A DNA stretch of 64,000 nt from Allotamlana fucoidanivorans (GTDB lineage Bacteria > Bacteroidota > Bacteroidia > Flavobacteriales > Flavobacteriaceae). Positions within the stretch are counted from its first letter, which is position 1, and each line of letters opens with the position of its first letter. The notes below the pieces were generated by a model. It saw nothing but the letters and a program-made list of their open reading frames with translations. It did not search any database and was not told where the DNA came from. The translations under genes were made by a program, and so were the position numbers. The stretch spans positions 1,736,001-1,800,000 of the forward strand of contig NZ_CP074074.1 of NCBI RefSeq assembly GCF_045788535.1. Direction: 5' to 3'. Of the stretch, positions 1 through 7,942 are shown in pieces.

Positions 1-89
1 CTCCTTTAGAAAATCCAATTCAATTACGTGCCGTTAGACGTACTGTAGCTAGAATTGCGACAGAATTAACTAAAAGAGAATTACAATAA
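1..89 (+). CDS. rpmC: Ribosomal protein L29, C-terminal part (5' end outside window)
   Basis: The open frame from base 3 encodes the tail PLENPIQLRAVRRTVARI followed by a short basic end and a TAA at 87-89. This fits the C-terminal helix of large-subunit protein L29. Its place directly before rpsQ and rplN is the standard S10/spc order. The N-terminal half lies outside the window, so the start cannot be seen. Confidence 0.85.
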   Translation, partial: PLENPIQLRAVRRTVARIATELTKRELQ

Positions 90-100
90 TTCTGCGAAAG

Positions 101-358
101 ATGGAAACAAGAAATTTAAGAAAAGAACGTATAGGAGTTGTTACAAGTAACAAAATGCAGAAATCTATTGTGGTTTCTGAGGTGAAAAAAGTAAAACACC
201 CTATGTATGGTAAGTTCGTGCTAAAAACTAAAAAATATGTGGCGCACGACGAAACAAACGATTGTAATATTGGAGATACTGTAAGAATCATGGAAACAAG
301 ACCTTTAAGTAAATCTAAATGTTGGAGATTAGTTGAAATCATAGAAAGAGCTAAATAA
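101..358 (+). CDS. rpsQ: 30S ribosomal protein S17
   Basis: An 85-residue protein with the S17 OB-fold signatures: RKERIGVVTSNKMQKSIVV near the start and GDTVRIMETRPLSKSK near residues 58-73. It binds 16S rRNA early in assembly of the small subunit. The start lies 11 bases after the rpmC stop, and the gene is followed after 2 bases by rplN, so the genes are surely co-transcribed. Normal length for the family; nothing odd. Confidence 0.97.
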   Translation: METRNLRKERIGVVTSNKMQKSIVVSEVKKVKHPMYGKFVLKTKKYVAHDETNDCNIGDTVRIMETRPLSKSKCWRLVEIIERAK

Positions 359-360
359 TT

Positions 361-729
361 ATGGTACAGCAAGAATCAAGATTAAAGGTAGCAGACAACA
401 CTGGAGCAAAAGAAGTTTTAACTATTCGTGTTCTAGGTGGTACTAAAAGAAGATATGCTTCTGTAGGAGACAAAATTGTTGTGTCTGTTAAAGATGCAAC
501 GCCTAACGGTAACGTGAAAAAAGGAGCAGTTTCTACAGCAGTAGTTGTTCGTACTAAGAAAGAAGTAAGAAGACCAGACGGATCTTATATTAGATTTGAC
601 GATAACGCATGTGTTTTATTAAACCCTACAGGTGAAATGAAAGGTACACGTGTATTTGGTCCTGTGGCTAGAGAGCTTCGTGATAAACAATTCATGAAGA
701 TTGTATCATTAGCACCAGAAGTGCTTTAA
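361..729 (+). CDS. rplN: 50S ribosomal protein L14
   Basis: A 122-residue protein beginning MVQQESRLKVADNTGAKE, the typical L14 N-terminus. It also shows GDKIVVSVKDATPNG and the C-terminal FGPVARELRDKQFMKIVSLAPEVL-type ending. L14 sits at the subunit interface, contacts 23S rRNA and is the docking site of the silencing factor RsfS in many bacteria. Tight spacing to rpsQ (2 bases) and rplX (15 bases) supports one operon. Length is exactly that of the family. Confidence 0.98.
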   Translation: MVQQESRLKVADNTGAKEVLTIRVLGGTKRRYASVGDKIVVSVKDATPNGNVKKGAVSTAVVVRTKKEVRRPDGSYIRFDDNACVLLNPTGEMKGTRVFGPVARELRDKQFMKIVSLAPEVL

Positions 730-744
730 TACACAAAACGTAAG

Positions 745-1056
745 ATGACAAAGCTTAAAATAAAAACTGGAGATACTGTAAAAGTAATTGCTGGAGATCA
801 TAAAGGATCAGAAGGTAAAGTACAAAAAGTATTAATAGAAAAGAATAAAGCGATTGTTGAGGGTGTTAACTTAGTGAAAAAACACACTAAGCCAAGTGCA
901 CAAAATCCTCAAGGTGGAATCGTAGAGAAAGAAGCTCCTATTCATATTTCTAATTTATCGTTGTTAACTTCAAAAGGAGAAACAACACGTGTTGGATATA
1001 GAGTAGAAGATGGTAAAAAAGTAAGATTTTCAACAAAATCTAATGAAGTAATATAG
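745..1056 (+). CDS. rplX: 50S ribosomal protein L24
   Basis: A 103-residue protein with an N-terminal KOW motif (KTGDTVKVIAGDHKGSEGKV, residues about 7-26) and the conserved middle EGVNLVKKHTKPS. L24 starts 50S assembly by binding the 5' end of 23S rRNA. It ends 2 bases before rplE. There is no Shine-Dalgarno sequence upstream, as in the neighbouring genes. Confidence 0.97.
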   Translation: MTKLKIKTGDTVKVIAGDHKGSEGKVQKVLIEKNKAIVEGVNLVKKHTKPSAQNPQGGIVEKEAPIHISNLSLLTSKGETTRVGYRVEDGKKVRFSTKSNEVI

Positions 1057-1058
1057 TT

Positions 1059-1610
1059 ATGGCATATTCACCTAGACTTAAAGAAGAGTATAAAAGCAGA
1101 GTAATTGCTGCTCTTACAGAAGAATTTGGATATAATAATGTAATGCAAGTTCCTAAACTTAAAAAGATAGTAATATCAAAAGGAGTTGGAGCTGCCGTTG
1201 CAGACAAAAAGTTAATTGACTACGCTGTAGAAGAGTTAACTACTATATCTGGACAGAAAGCCGTAGCAACATTATCTAAAAAAGATGTTGCATCTTTTAA
1301 ATTGCGTAAAGGTATGCCCATTGGAGCAAAAGTGACTTTACGTGGTGAAAGAATGTATGAGTTTTTAGATCGTTTAGTAACTTCAGCACTACCACGTGTT
1401 AGAGATTTTAACGGTATTAAAGCAACTGGTTTTGACGGAAGAGGTAATTACAACTTAGGAATTACAGAGCAAATTATATTCCCTGAAATAAACATTGATA
1501 AAGTGAATAAAATTTCAGGAATGGATATTACATTTGTAACTTCTGCCGAAACAGATAAAGAAGCAAAATCATTATTAACTGAACTAGGGTTACCTTTTAA
1601 AAAGAACTAA
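1059..1610 (+). CDS. rplE: 50S ribosomal protein L5
   Basis: A 183-residue protein with typical L5 segments: PRLKEEYKSRV at the start, VPKLKKIVISKGVG, LRKGMPIGAKVTLRG and the C-terminal GMDITFVTSAETDKEA. L5 binds 5S rRNA together with L18 and L25 and forms the central protuberance. Spacing is 2 bases after rplX and 3 bases before rpsN. In E. coli this is where S8 represses the spc operon; I cannot tell whether that holds here. Confidence 0.98.
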   Translation: MAYSPRLKEEYKSRVIAALTEEFGYNNVMQVPKLKKIVISKGVGAAVADKKLIDYAVEELTTISGQKAVATLSKKDVASFKLRKGMPIGAKVTLRGERMYEFLDRLVTSALPRVRDFNGIKATGFDGRGNYNLGITEQIIFPEINIDKVNKISGMDITFVTSAETDKEAKSLLTELGLPFKKN

Positions 1611-1613
1611 GTT

Positions 1614-1883
1614 ATGGCTAAAGAATCAATGAAAGCCCGTGAGGTAAAAAGAGCTAAAACAGTAGCTAAGTATGCTGAAAAACGTAAGGCTTTAAAAGAA
1701 GCTGGAGATTATGAAGCATTACAAAAGTTACCAAAAAATGCTTCCCCTATACGTCAGCATAATAGATGTAAATTAACAGGAAGACCAAAAGGATATATGA
1801 GAACTTTTGGTATTTCTCGTGTAACATTCAGAGAAATGGCTAATCAAGGTCTTATCCCTGGAGTAAAGAAAGCTAGTTGGTAA
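1614..1883 (+). CDS. rpsN: 30S ribosomal protein S14, zinc-free (C-minus) form
   Basis: An 89-residue S14 with the conserved tail RCKLTGRPKGYMRTFGISR and FREMANQGLIPGVKKASW. The long form with a single cysteine in this region lacks the CxxC...CxxC zinc site of the short S14 type, so it should not need zinc. It binds the 3' major domain of 16S rRNA. A 69-base gap follows, longer than others in this run, holding a possible small hairpin before rpsH. Confidence 0.97.
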   Translation: MAKESMKAREVKRAKTVAKYAEKRKALKEAGDYEALQKLPKNASPIRQHNRCKLTGRPKGYMRTFGISRVTFREMANQGLIPGVKKASW

Positions 1884-1952
1884 CATTATTTATATAATCA
1901 GGTTTAAGGTTCAGTAACTAGCTGAAAACCAAAACCACAAAATCAATTCATT

Positions 1953-2351
1953 ATGTACTCAGATCCAATTGCGGATTTTTTGACAAGAATTAGAAATGCA
2001 GTGCGTGCTAACCACAGAGTGGTAGAAATTCCTGCATCTAATCTTAAAAAAGACATCACTAAAATATTATTCGAGCAAGGATATATTTTAAGTTACAAGT
2101 TTGATGATTCTACTGTACAAGGTACTATTAAAATAGCGCTTAAGTACAACAAAGAAACAAAAGAACCAGTAATCAAGAAACTTCAAAGAATTAGTACTCC
2201 AGGTTTACGTCAGTATGCTGGTGCCAAAGAATTACCTCGTATCTTAAACGGTCTTGGTGTTGCTATTGTGTCAACTTCTCACGGAGTAATGACAGGTAAG
2301 CAAGCTAAGAAAGAGAATGTTGGTGGTGAAGTTTTATGTTACGTATACTAA
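1953..2351 (+). CDS. rpsH: 30S ribosomal protein S8
   Basis: A 132-residue protein beginning MYSDPIADFLTRIRNAVRA, the classic S8 start. It has the C-terminal signature STSHGVMTGKQAKKENVGGEVLC. It binds 16S rRNA helix 21 and is the spc-operon repressor in E. coli. The gap before it (1884-1952) can fold into a small stem around 1908-1930, a candidate leader element. Confidence 0.98.
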   Translation: MYSDPIADFLTRIRNAVRANHRVVEIPASNLKKDITKILFEQGYILSYKFDDSTVQGTIKIALKYNKETKEPVIKKLQRISTPGLRQYAGAKELPRILNGLGVAIVSTSHGVMTGKQAKKENVGGEVLCYVY

Positions 2352-2369
2352 TTTTTAAACCAGAAAGAA

Positions 2370-2912
2370 ATGTCAAGAATAGGAAATAATCCAGTAGCCA
2401 TTCCAGAAGGTGTTACCGTTGACGTTAAAGATAACGTTATAACTGTAAAAGGAAAATTAGGAGAGTTAACACAGAAGTTTGATACTGTAGAGATAAAAGT
2501 AGAAGAAGGAAATGTTTTAGTAACACGTTCTTCTGAAACTAAAGATCAAAAAGCTAAACATGGTTTATACAGATCTTTAATTAACAATATGATTGAAGGT
2601 GTATCTAAAGGATGGACTAAAGAATTAGAATTGGTAGGTGTAGGTTATAGAGCATCAAACCAAGGACAAAAATTAGACTTAGCTTTAGGTTTTTCTCATA
2701 ATATAGTGATGGATATTGCTCCAGAAATTAAAGTGGAAACAGTATCAGAAAAAGGAAAAAATCCTTTAGTGAAATTAACATCATTCGATAAACAACTTGT
2801 TGGTCAAGTAGCTGCGAAGATCCGTGGATTTAGAAAACCTGAACCTTACAAAGGAAAAGGAATCAAGTTTGTTGGTGAAGAAATTAGAAGAAAAGCAGGT
2901 AAATCAGCTTAA
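2370..2912 (+). CDS. rplF: 50S ribosomal protein L6
   Basis: A 180-residue protein with MSRIGNNPVAIPEGV at the start and the L6 signature PEPYKGKGIKFVGEEIRRKAGK at the end. It has the duplicated L6 fold expected at this length. It lies near the factor-binding site of the 50S subunit. Spacings of 18 bases after rpsH and 10 bases before rplR fit a single operon. Confidence 0.98.
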   Translation: MSRIGNNPVAIPEGVTVDVKDNVITVKGKLGELTQKFDTVEIKVEEGNVLVTRSSETKDQKAKHGLYRSLINNMIEGVSKGWTKELELVGVGYRASNQGQKLDLALGFSHNIVMDIAPEIKVETVSEKGKNPLVKLTSFDKQLVGQVAAKIRGFRKPEPYKGKGIKFVGEEIRRKAGKSA

Positions 2913-2922
2913 TAATTAAGTT

Positions 2923-3279
2923 ATGGCATTGACAAAGAACGATAGAAGACTAAGAATAAAAAACAGAATCCGTAAGGTAGTTTCAGGAACTGAAACTAGA
3001 CCAAGATTGGCTGTTTATAGAAGTAATAAAGAAATTTATGCTCAATTAATAGATGACGTAACTGGTAAAACAATCAGTGCTGCATCTTCAAGAGATAAAG
3101 ACATTAGTGCTGCAAAAGCAACTAAATCCGAAGTAGCTAAATTAGTAGGTAAAGTACTTGCTGAAAAAGCTTTAAAGGCTGGTGTAGATACTGTCTCTTT
3201 CGATAGAGGTGGATACTTATACCACGGTAGAGTACAATCATTAGCAGAAGGAGCTAGAGAAGCAGGACTAAAATTCTAA
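2923..3279 (+). CDS. rplR: 50S ribosomal protein L18
   Basis: A 118-residue protein with a basic N-terminus (RRLRIKNRIRKVVSGTETRPRLAVYRSNKEIYAQ), then the conserved FDRGGYLYHGRV and LAEGAREAGLKF at the end. It binds 5S rRNA with L5. It ends 6 bases before rpsE. Length and motifs are standard. Confidence 0.98.
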   Translation: MALTKNDRRLRIKNRIRKVVSGTETRPRLAVYRSNKEIYAQLIDDVTGKTISAASSRDKDISAAKATKSEVAKLVGKVLAEKALKAGVDTVSFDRGGYLYHGRVQSLAEGAREAGLKF

Positions 3280-3285
3280 GATATT

Positions 3286-3810
3286 ATGTTTCAAAAATAT
3301 AAAAGTGCAGAGTTAGTAAAACCAGGTGGATTAGATCTTAAAGATCGTTTAGTTGGTGTACAAAGAGTTACTAAAGTAACTAAAGGTGGTAGAGCATTTG
3401 GTTTTTCAGCAATTGTTGTAGTTGGTGACGAAGCTGGTGTTGTAGGGCAAGGTTTAGGCAAATCTAAAGACGTTGCTAGTGCTATTGCCAAAGCTGTGGA
3501 AGATGCAAAGAAAAACCTAGTGCGTATTCCTATCATTAAAGGAACCTTACCTCATGAGCAAAAAGGTAAATATGGTGGTGCAAGAGTAAATATCATTCCT
3601 GCGGCTCCTGGTACTGGTGTAATTGCTGGTGGTGCTGTAAGAACAGTATTAGAGGCAGTTGGTGTGCATGATGTATTATCAAAATCACAAGGATCTTCAA
3701 ATCCTCATAACGTAGTAAAAGCAACGTTCGATGCTTTATTGCAATTAAGAGATGCGAAAACTATTGCTAAAGATAGAGGTCTTACACTTGAACAAGTTTT
3801 TAACGCTTAA
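3286..3810 (+). CDS. rpsE: 30S ribosomal protein S5
   Basis: A 174-residue protein with an N-terminal double-stranded RNA-binding fold (LKDRLVGVQRVTKVTKGGRAFGF) and the C-terminal S5 fold containing GVHDVLSKSQGSSNPHNVVKAT. It acts in decoding fidelity and in mRNA unwinding at the entry channel. It sits directly between rplR and rpmD as in other spc operons. Confidence 0.98.
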   Translation: MFQKYKSAELVKPGGLDLKDRLVGVQRVTKVTKGGRAFGFSAIVVVGDEAGVVGQGLGKSKDVASAIAKAVEDAKKNLVRIPIIKGTLPHEQKGKYGGARVNIIPAAPGTGVIAGGAVRTVLEAVGVHDVLSKSQGSSNPHNVVKATFDALLQLRDAKTIAKDRGLTLEQVFNA

Positions 3811-3821
3811 TACAGACAGAA

Positions 3822-4001
3822 ATGGCAAAGATTAAAGTAACAAAAGTTAAAAGCGCTATCAATCGTACGCAAAGACAAAAAAGAACTTTAGAAGCTCTTG
3901 GTCTTAAAAAGATTGGTCAAGTAAAAGAGCACGAAGCTACGCCAAATATTCTTGGTATGCTTGCTAAAGTTTCACATTTAGTTTCTGTTGAAGAAGCTTA
4001 A
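3822..4001 (+). CDS. rpmD: 50S ribosomal protein L30 (short gene)
   Basis: A 59-codon frame beginning ATGGCAAAGATTAAAGT encodes MAKIKVTKVKSAINRT, a basic run, and LGLKKIGQVKEHEATPNI, then LGMLAKVSHLVSVEEA. This is the standard L30 length and motif set. It lies between rpsE (11-base gap) and rplO (16-base gap), exactly where L30 is expected. L30 is a non-essential 23S rRNA-binding protein in many species. Confidence 0.95.
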   Translation: MAKIKVTKVKSAINRTQRQKRTLEALGLKKIGQVKEHEATPNILGMLAKVSHLVSVEEA

Positions 4002-4017
4002 AAATATAAACTGAAAA

Positions 4018-4470
4018 ATGGATTTAAGTAATTTAAAACCTGCAGAAGGTTCAGTAAAAAGCCAAGGGAAAAGAGTAGGTAGAGGACAAGGGTCTGGAAA
4101 AGGTGGTACTGCTACACGTGGACACAAAGGAGCTAAATCTCGTTCTGGATACTCTAAAAAAATAGGATTTGAAGGAGGGCAAATGCCACTTCAAAGACGT
4201 GTGCCTAAATTTGGTTTTACTAATATTAACCGTGTTGAGTATCAAGGTATCAATATTGATACTTTACAACAATTGGTTGATGATAAGAAAATAGGAGATA
4301 CCGTTGATTTTGAAACATTATTTGCTAATCGCTTAGTAGGTAAAAATGATCTAGTTAAAATATTAGGTCGTGGTGAATTAAAAGCAAAATTAAAAGTATC
4401 TGCTCATAAGTTTACTGCTTCAGCTAAAGCTGCTATTGAGGCTGCTGGAGGAGAAGCTGTAACTATATAA
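4018..4470 (+). CDS. rplO: 50S ribosomal protein L15
   Basis: A 150-residue protein with a Gly/Lys/Arg-rich N-terminus (KRVGRGQGSGKGGTATRGHKG) and GFEGGQMPLQRRVPKFGF, both diagnostic of L15. The C-terminal half is the globular domain. It assembles late into the 50S subunit. It is followed after 13 bases by secY, the usual bacterial arrangement. Confidence 0.98.
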   Translation: MDLSNLKPAEGSVKSQGKRVGRGQGSGKGGTATRGHKGAKSRSGYSKKIGFEGGQMPLQRRVPKFGFTNINRVEYQGINIDTLQQLVDDKKIGDTVDFETLFANRLVGKNDLVKILGRGELKAKLKVSAHKFTASAKAAIEAAGGEAVTI

Positions 4471-4483
4471 GACGCATTAACGT

Positions 4484-5839
4484 ATGAAATTCATAGAATC
4501 AATAAAGAATGTTTGGAAAATAGAAGAACTGAGAAACAGAATTGTAGTAACCTTGAGTCTGTTATTAGTTTACCGTTTTGGTGCCCAAGTGGTATTGCCA
4601 GGTATTGATGCTGCTCAATTAGGTGGTTTAGCTGATAAAACAGACGGAGGTTTGTTAGGTTTGCTTAACGCCTTCACAGGAGGAGCCTTTGCAAATGCTT
4701 CGGTTTTCGCTTTAGGTATTATGCCATACATTTCTGCTTCTATTGTTGTACAATTAATGGGGATTGCTATTCCGTACTTACAAAAGCTTCAAAAAGAAGG
4801 TGCCAGTGGACAAAAGAAGATTAATCAAATTACACGTTGGTTAACAATAGCTATTTGTTTACTTCAAGCACCAGGCTACTTAGCAAGTTTACCAGCATTG
4901 GGTATTCCACAAAGCGCATTTTTATTAGGAACAGGATTTTTATTCTATTTCTCTTCAGTAACTATTTTGGTTACTGGATGTATTTTCGCTATGTGGTTGG
5001 GAGAGAAAATTACTGATAAAGGTATTGGTAACGGAATCTCTTTATTAATCATGGTTGGTATTATTGCTACGTTACCTCAAGCATTTTTACAAAATGCAGC
5101 AACACGATTAGAAGGTGGTGGAAACGGTGGTTTAATGATGGTGTTAATCGAGTTTGTAATTTGGTTTGTTATCATTTTAGCTTCTATTATGTTAGTAATG
5201 GGAGTAAGAAAAATAGCTGTGCAGTATGCAAGAAGAACAGCTACAGGAGGCTATGAAAGAGCTGCAGTAGCAGGATCAAGACAATACATCCCGTTAAAGT
5301 TAAATGCATCAGGAGTAATGCCAATTATCTTTGCTCAAGCTATTATGTTTGTACCAAGTTTAATAGGAGGATCGTCGTTTTTAAAAGAAACTGTGGTTGG
5401 AGCATGGATGCAAACTAATTATTCTGATATGTTCGGATTTTGGTATAACCTAACATTTGCTTTATTGATTATAGTGTTTACCTATTTCTATACAGCAATT
5501 ACGGTGCCTACAAATAAAATGGCTGACGATTTAAAGCGTAGTGGCGGTTTTATACCAGGTATACGTCCGGGTTCTGAAACGTCTGAATACTTGGATAGAA
5601 TAATGTCTCAAATCACCTTACCAGGATCTATATTTTTGGCAATCATCGCTGTGTTCCCAGCATTAATTGTTAAGCTTATGGGTGTACAACAAGGATGGGC
5701 TTTATTTTTCGGAGGCACTTCGTTATTAATTATGGTTGGAGTTGCAATTGACACTATGCAGCAAATAAATTCGTATTTGTTGAATAGACACTATGATGGT
5801 TTGATGAAGACTGGTAAAAATAGAAAAGCAGTAGCTTAA
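4484..5839 (+). CDS. secY: Preprotein translocase subunit SecY
   Basis: A 451-residue multi-spanning inner-membrane protein with about ten hydrophobic segments. It starts with FIESIKNVWKIEELRNRI and carries the SecY signature regions GIMPYISASIVVQLM and GITDKGIGNGISLLIM-like (EKITDKGIGNGISLL). It forms the export channel with SecE and SecG; secG is also in this window, at about 39 kb. The cytoplasmic loop with RRTATGGYERAAVAGSRQYIPLK is the ribosome/SecA contact region. It is co-transcribed with the ribosomal genes around it. Confidence 0.98.
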   Translation: MKFIESIKNVWKIEELRNRIVVTLSLLLVYRFGAQVVLPGIDAAQLGGLADKTDGGLLGLLNAFTGGAFANASVFALGIMPYISASIVVQLMGIAIPYLQKLQKEGASGQKKINQITRWLTIAICLLQAPGYLASLPALGIPQSAFLLGTGFLFYFSSVTILVTGCIFAMWLGEKITDKGIGNGISLLIMVGIIATLPQAFLQNAATRLEGGGNGGLMMVLIEFVIWFVIILASIMLVMGVRKIAVQYARRTATGGYERAAVAGSRQYIPLKLNASGVMPIIFAQAIMFVPSLIGGSSFLKETVVGAWMQTNYSDMFGFWYNLTFALLIIVFTYFYTAITVPTNKMADDLKRSGGFIPGIRPGSETSEYLDRIMSQITLPGSIFLAIIAVFPALIVKLMGVQQGWALFFGGTSLLIMVGVAIDTMQQINSYLLNRHYDGLMKTGKNRKAVA

Positions 5840-5849
5840 TTATTATACT

Positions 5850-6065
5850 ATGGCAAAACAAGCAGCAATAGAACAAGACGGAACAATCATTGAAGCATTA
5901 TCAAATGCAATGTTCCGTGTGGAATTAGAAAACGGTCACATTGTGACGGCACATATTTCTGGTAAAATGCGTATGCATTACATAAAGTTATTACCAGGAG
6001 ATAAAGTAAAATTGGAAATGAGTCCTTACGATTTAACGAAGGCTCGTATAACTTATAGATACTAA
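5850..6065 (+). CDS. infA: Translation initiation factor IF-1
   Basis: A 71-residue single OB-fold protein: KQAAIEQDGTIIEALSNAMF, then VELENGHIVTAHISGKMRMH and LPGDKVKLEMSPYDLTKARI. IF-1 blocks the A site during initiation and aids IF-2 and IF-3. It lies 10 bases after secY and 4 bases before rpmJ, the common secY-infA-rpmJ-rpsM order. Confidence 0.98.
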   Translation: MAKQAAIEQDGTIIEALSNAMFRVELENGHIVTAHISGKMRMHYIKLLPGDKVKLEMSPYDLTKARITYRY

Positions 6066-6069
6066 CAAG

Positions 6070-6186
6070 ATGAAAGTAAGAGCATCAGTTAAAAAAAGAA
6101 GCGCAGATTGTAAAATTGTGCGTAGAAAAGGAAGACTTTACGTCATTAACAAAAAGAATCCTAGATTTAAACAAAGACAAGGGTAA
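6070..6186 (+). CDS. rpmJ: 50S ribosomal protein L36, lacking most zinc ligands
   Basis: A 38-codon gene starting ATGAAAGTAAGAGCATC encodes MKVRASVKKRSADCKIVRRK and a tail ending NPRFKQRQG. Canonical L36 binds zinc through three Cys and one His. Here the first Cys is Ser, the third is Asn and the His is Phe, leaving only Cys14. It therefore belongs to the zinc-free type. It is placed between infA and rpsM, 2 bases before rpsM, as expected. Confidence 0.95.
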   Translation: MKVRASVKKRSADCKIVRRKGRLYVINKKNPRFKQRQG

Positions 6187-6188
6187 TT

Positions 6189-6557
6189 ATGGCAAGAATT
6201 GCAGGTGTAGACATACCAAAAAACAAAAGAGGAGTTATCTCTTTAACTTATATCTATGGTATAGGTAAAAGCAGAGCAAAAGATATTTTAGCAGCAGCTA
6301 AAGTAGATGAAAGCACTAAAGTTCAAGACTGGACTGACGATGAAATTAGCAACATTCGTGAGGCTGTTGGAAACTTCACTATTGAAGGTGAATTACGTTC
6401 TGAAACACAATTAAACATTAAGCGTTTAATGGATATTGGTTGTTACAGAGGTATTCGTCACAGAGCTGGTTTACCATTAAGAGGGCAACGTACTAAAAAC
6501 AACTCTAGAACTAGAAAAGGAAAGAGAAAAACTGTTGCTAACAAGAAAAAAGCATAA
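6189..6557 (+). CDS. rpsM: 30S ribosomal protein S13
   Basis: A 122-residue protein starting ARIAGVDIPKNKRGVISLTYI, with an H2TH-like middle and the C-terminal motif YRGIRHRAGLPLRGQRTKNNSRTRKGKRK. It contacts the P-site tRNA and the 50S bridge. A 104-base gap follows before rpsK, unusually long for this gene pair, and can form a stem between about 6568 and 6637. Confidence 0.98.
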   Translation: MARIAGVDIPKNKRGVISLTYIYGIGKSRAKDILAAAKVDESTKVQDWTDDEISNIREAVGNFTIEGELRSETQLNIKRLMDIGCYRGIRHRAGLPLRGQRTKNNSRTRKGKRKTVANKKKA

Positions 6558-6661
6558 CAATTAAATAATAGTCTTTAGTCTTTAGACGTTGGAAGGAATC
6601 TGTTTGAAATTATACGGTTTAGGATTCTAGCGACTATCACTAAAACTAAGTACTAGAAATT

Positions 6662-7045
6662 ATGGCAAAGACAAGCACAAAAAAACGTAAAGTTATTATT
6701 GATTCTGTTGGAGAAGCGCATATCACAGCATCTTTTAACAATATCATTATTTCACTTACCAACAAAAAAGGAGATGTCATTTCATGGTCTTCTGCTGGTA
6801 AAATGGGATTTAGAGGTTCTAAGAAAAATACACCTTATGCAGCGCAATTAGCTGCCGAAGATGCTGCTGCAGTAGCTTCTGAGGCTGGATTGAAAAAAGT
6901 AAAGGTTTATGTAAAAGGGCCTGGAAATGGTAGAGAATCAGCTATTCGTTCGATCCACAATGCAGGAATTGAAGTAACAGAAATCATTGATGTTACTCCA
7001 TTACCACACAACGGATGTCGTCCACCTAAAAGAAGAAGAGTTTAA
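6662..7045 (+). CDS. rpsK: 30S ribosomal protein S11
   Basis: A 127-residue protein with ASFNNIIISLTNKKGDVISW and the C-terminal signature IIDVTPLPHNGCRPPKRRRV. It forms part of the platform and the mRNA exit region. A strong hairpin with a T-run follows at 7084-7125, so many transcripts of the upstream block probably end here. Confidence 0.98.
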   Translation: MAKTSTKKRKVIIDSVGEAHITASFNNIIISLTNKKGDVISWSSAGKMGFRGSKKNTPYAAQLAAEDAAAVASEAGLKKVKVYVKGPGNGRESAIRSIHNAGIEVTEIIDVTPLPHNGCRPPKRRRV

Positions 7046-7083
7046 TCACGTTGTTACTAACGCGATTTAAATGAAGCAATTAT

Positions 7084-7125
7084 AAAAATTAATATCATCT
7101 GAAATACAGATGGTATTAATTTTTT
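7084..7125 (+). terminator. Hairpin terminator after rpsK
   Basis: Bases 7084-7101 pair with 7107-7124 around a 5-base loop, with one G-T pair, and the distal arm ends in a run of T. This is the form of an intrinsic terminator, placed between two ribosomal protein genes that are usually in one operon. Confidence 0.7.
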
Positions 7126-7128
7126 GTA

Positions 7129-7136
7129 TAAATTTG
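7129..7136 (+). promoter_or_regulatory. Candidate -7 element for rpsD-rpoA-rplQ
   Basis: TAAATTTG matches the Bacteroidetes -7 consensus TAnnTTTG and lies just after the hairpin and about 100 bases before rpsD. I see no good -33 TTTG at the right distance, because that region is the hairpin arm. Together with the terminator it suggests a separate transcription unit. Confidence 0.4.
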
Positions 7137-7235
7137 CACACCGAAAAAATAACACAAGTATTAACGAGAGATTTATGGTTATCGAAGGATAAGATTTAGA
7201 CCTTAATTCATAATCACTCTCAAAACAAATTTAAA

Positions 7236-7841
7236 ATGGCAAGATATACTGGTCCTAAAACTAAAATAGCTCGTAAGTTTGGCGAGGCTATTTTCGGAGA
7301 TGACAAATCTTTCGAAAAAAGAAATTATCCTCCAGGTCAACATGGAAACAACAGAAGACGTGGAAAAAAATCTGAGTACGCAATCCAATTACAAGAAAAA
7401 CAAAAAGCTAAATATACCTATGGTATCTTAGAGCGTCAGTTTAGAGGATTGTTTAAAAAAGCAAGAGCTTCACAAGGTATTACGGGTGAGGTATTATTAC
7501 AACTTTGTGAATCAAGATTAGACAATGTGGTGTTTAGAATGGGAATTGCTCCTACAAGAAGTGCTGCAAGACAATTAGTATCTCACAGACATATTACTGT
7601 AAATGGGGAGTTAGTAAACATACCTTCTTACCAATTAAAAGCTGGTGATGTTGTAGCGGTAAGAGAAAAATCGAAATCCCTTGAGGCTATTGCAAGATCA
7701 CTTTCAAACGCTAGTACGGTTTATGAGTGGATTACTTGGAATGATGATACGAAACAAGGAACCTTTGTTTCTGTACCACAAAGAATTCAAATTCCAGAAA
7801 ATATCAACGAGCAATTCATCGTCGAATTATACTCTAAATAA
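7236..7841 (+). CDS. rpsD: 30S ribosomal protein S4
   Basis: A 201-residue protein beginning MARYTGPKTKIARKFGEAIF. It has the S4 RNA-binding domain at about residues 90-155 (LCESRLDNVVFRMGIAPTRSAARQLVSHRHI). The N-terminus has no CxxC zinc cluster. S4 starts 30S body assembly. Downstream rpoA and rplQ complete the alpha operon. Confidence 0.98.
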   Translation: MARYTGPKTKIARKFGEAIFGDDKSFEKRNYPPGQHGNNRRRGKKSEYAIQLQEKQKAKYTYGILERQFRGLFKKARASQGITGEVLLQLCESRLDNVVFRMGIAPTRSAARQLVSHRHITVNGELVNIPSYQLKAGDVVAVREKSKSLEAIARSLSNASTVYEWITWNDDTKQGTFVSVPQRIQIPENINEQFIVELYSK

Positions 7842-7942
7842 TATATTAACAACATTGGTATTTAGCCAAAGGGTTTATTTGTACTTCTTCAAACTTATAA
7901 ACCGCGCAACTAAATAACAATTAAAACGAAGAAACAAATAAT

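Noticed and set aside
7681..7917. A 78-codon frame overlapping the end of rpsD
   Set aside because: It lies mostly inside rpsD in another frame, and its own tail is AT-rich intergenic sequence.
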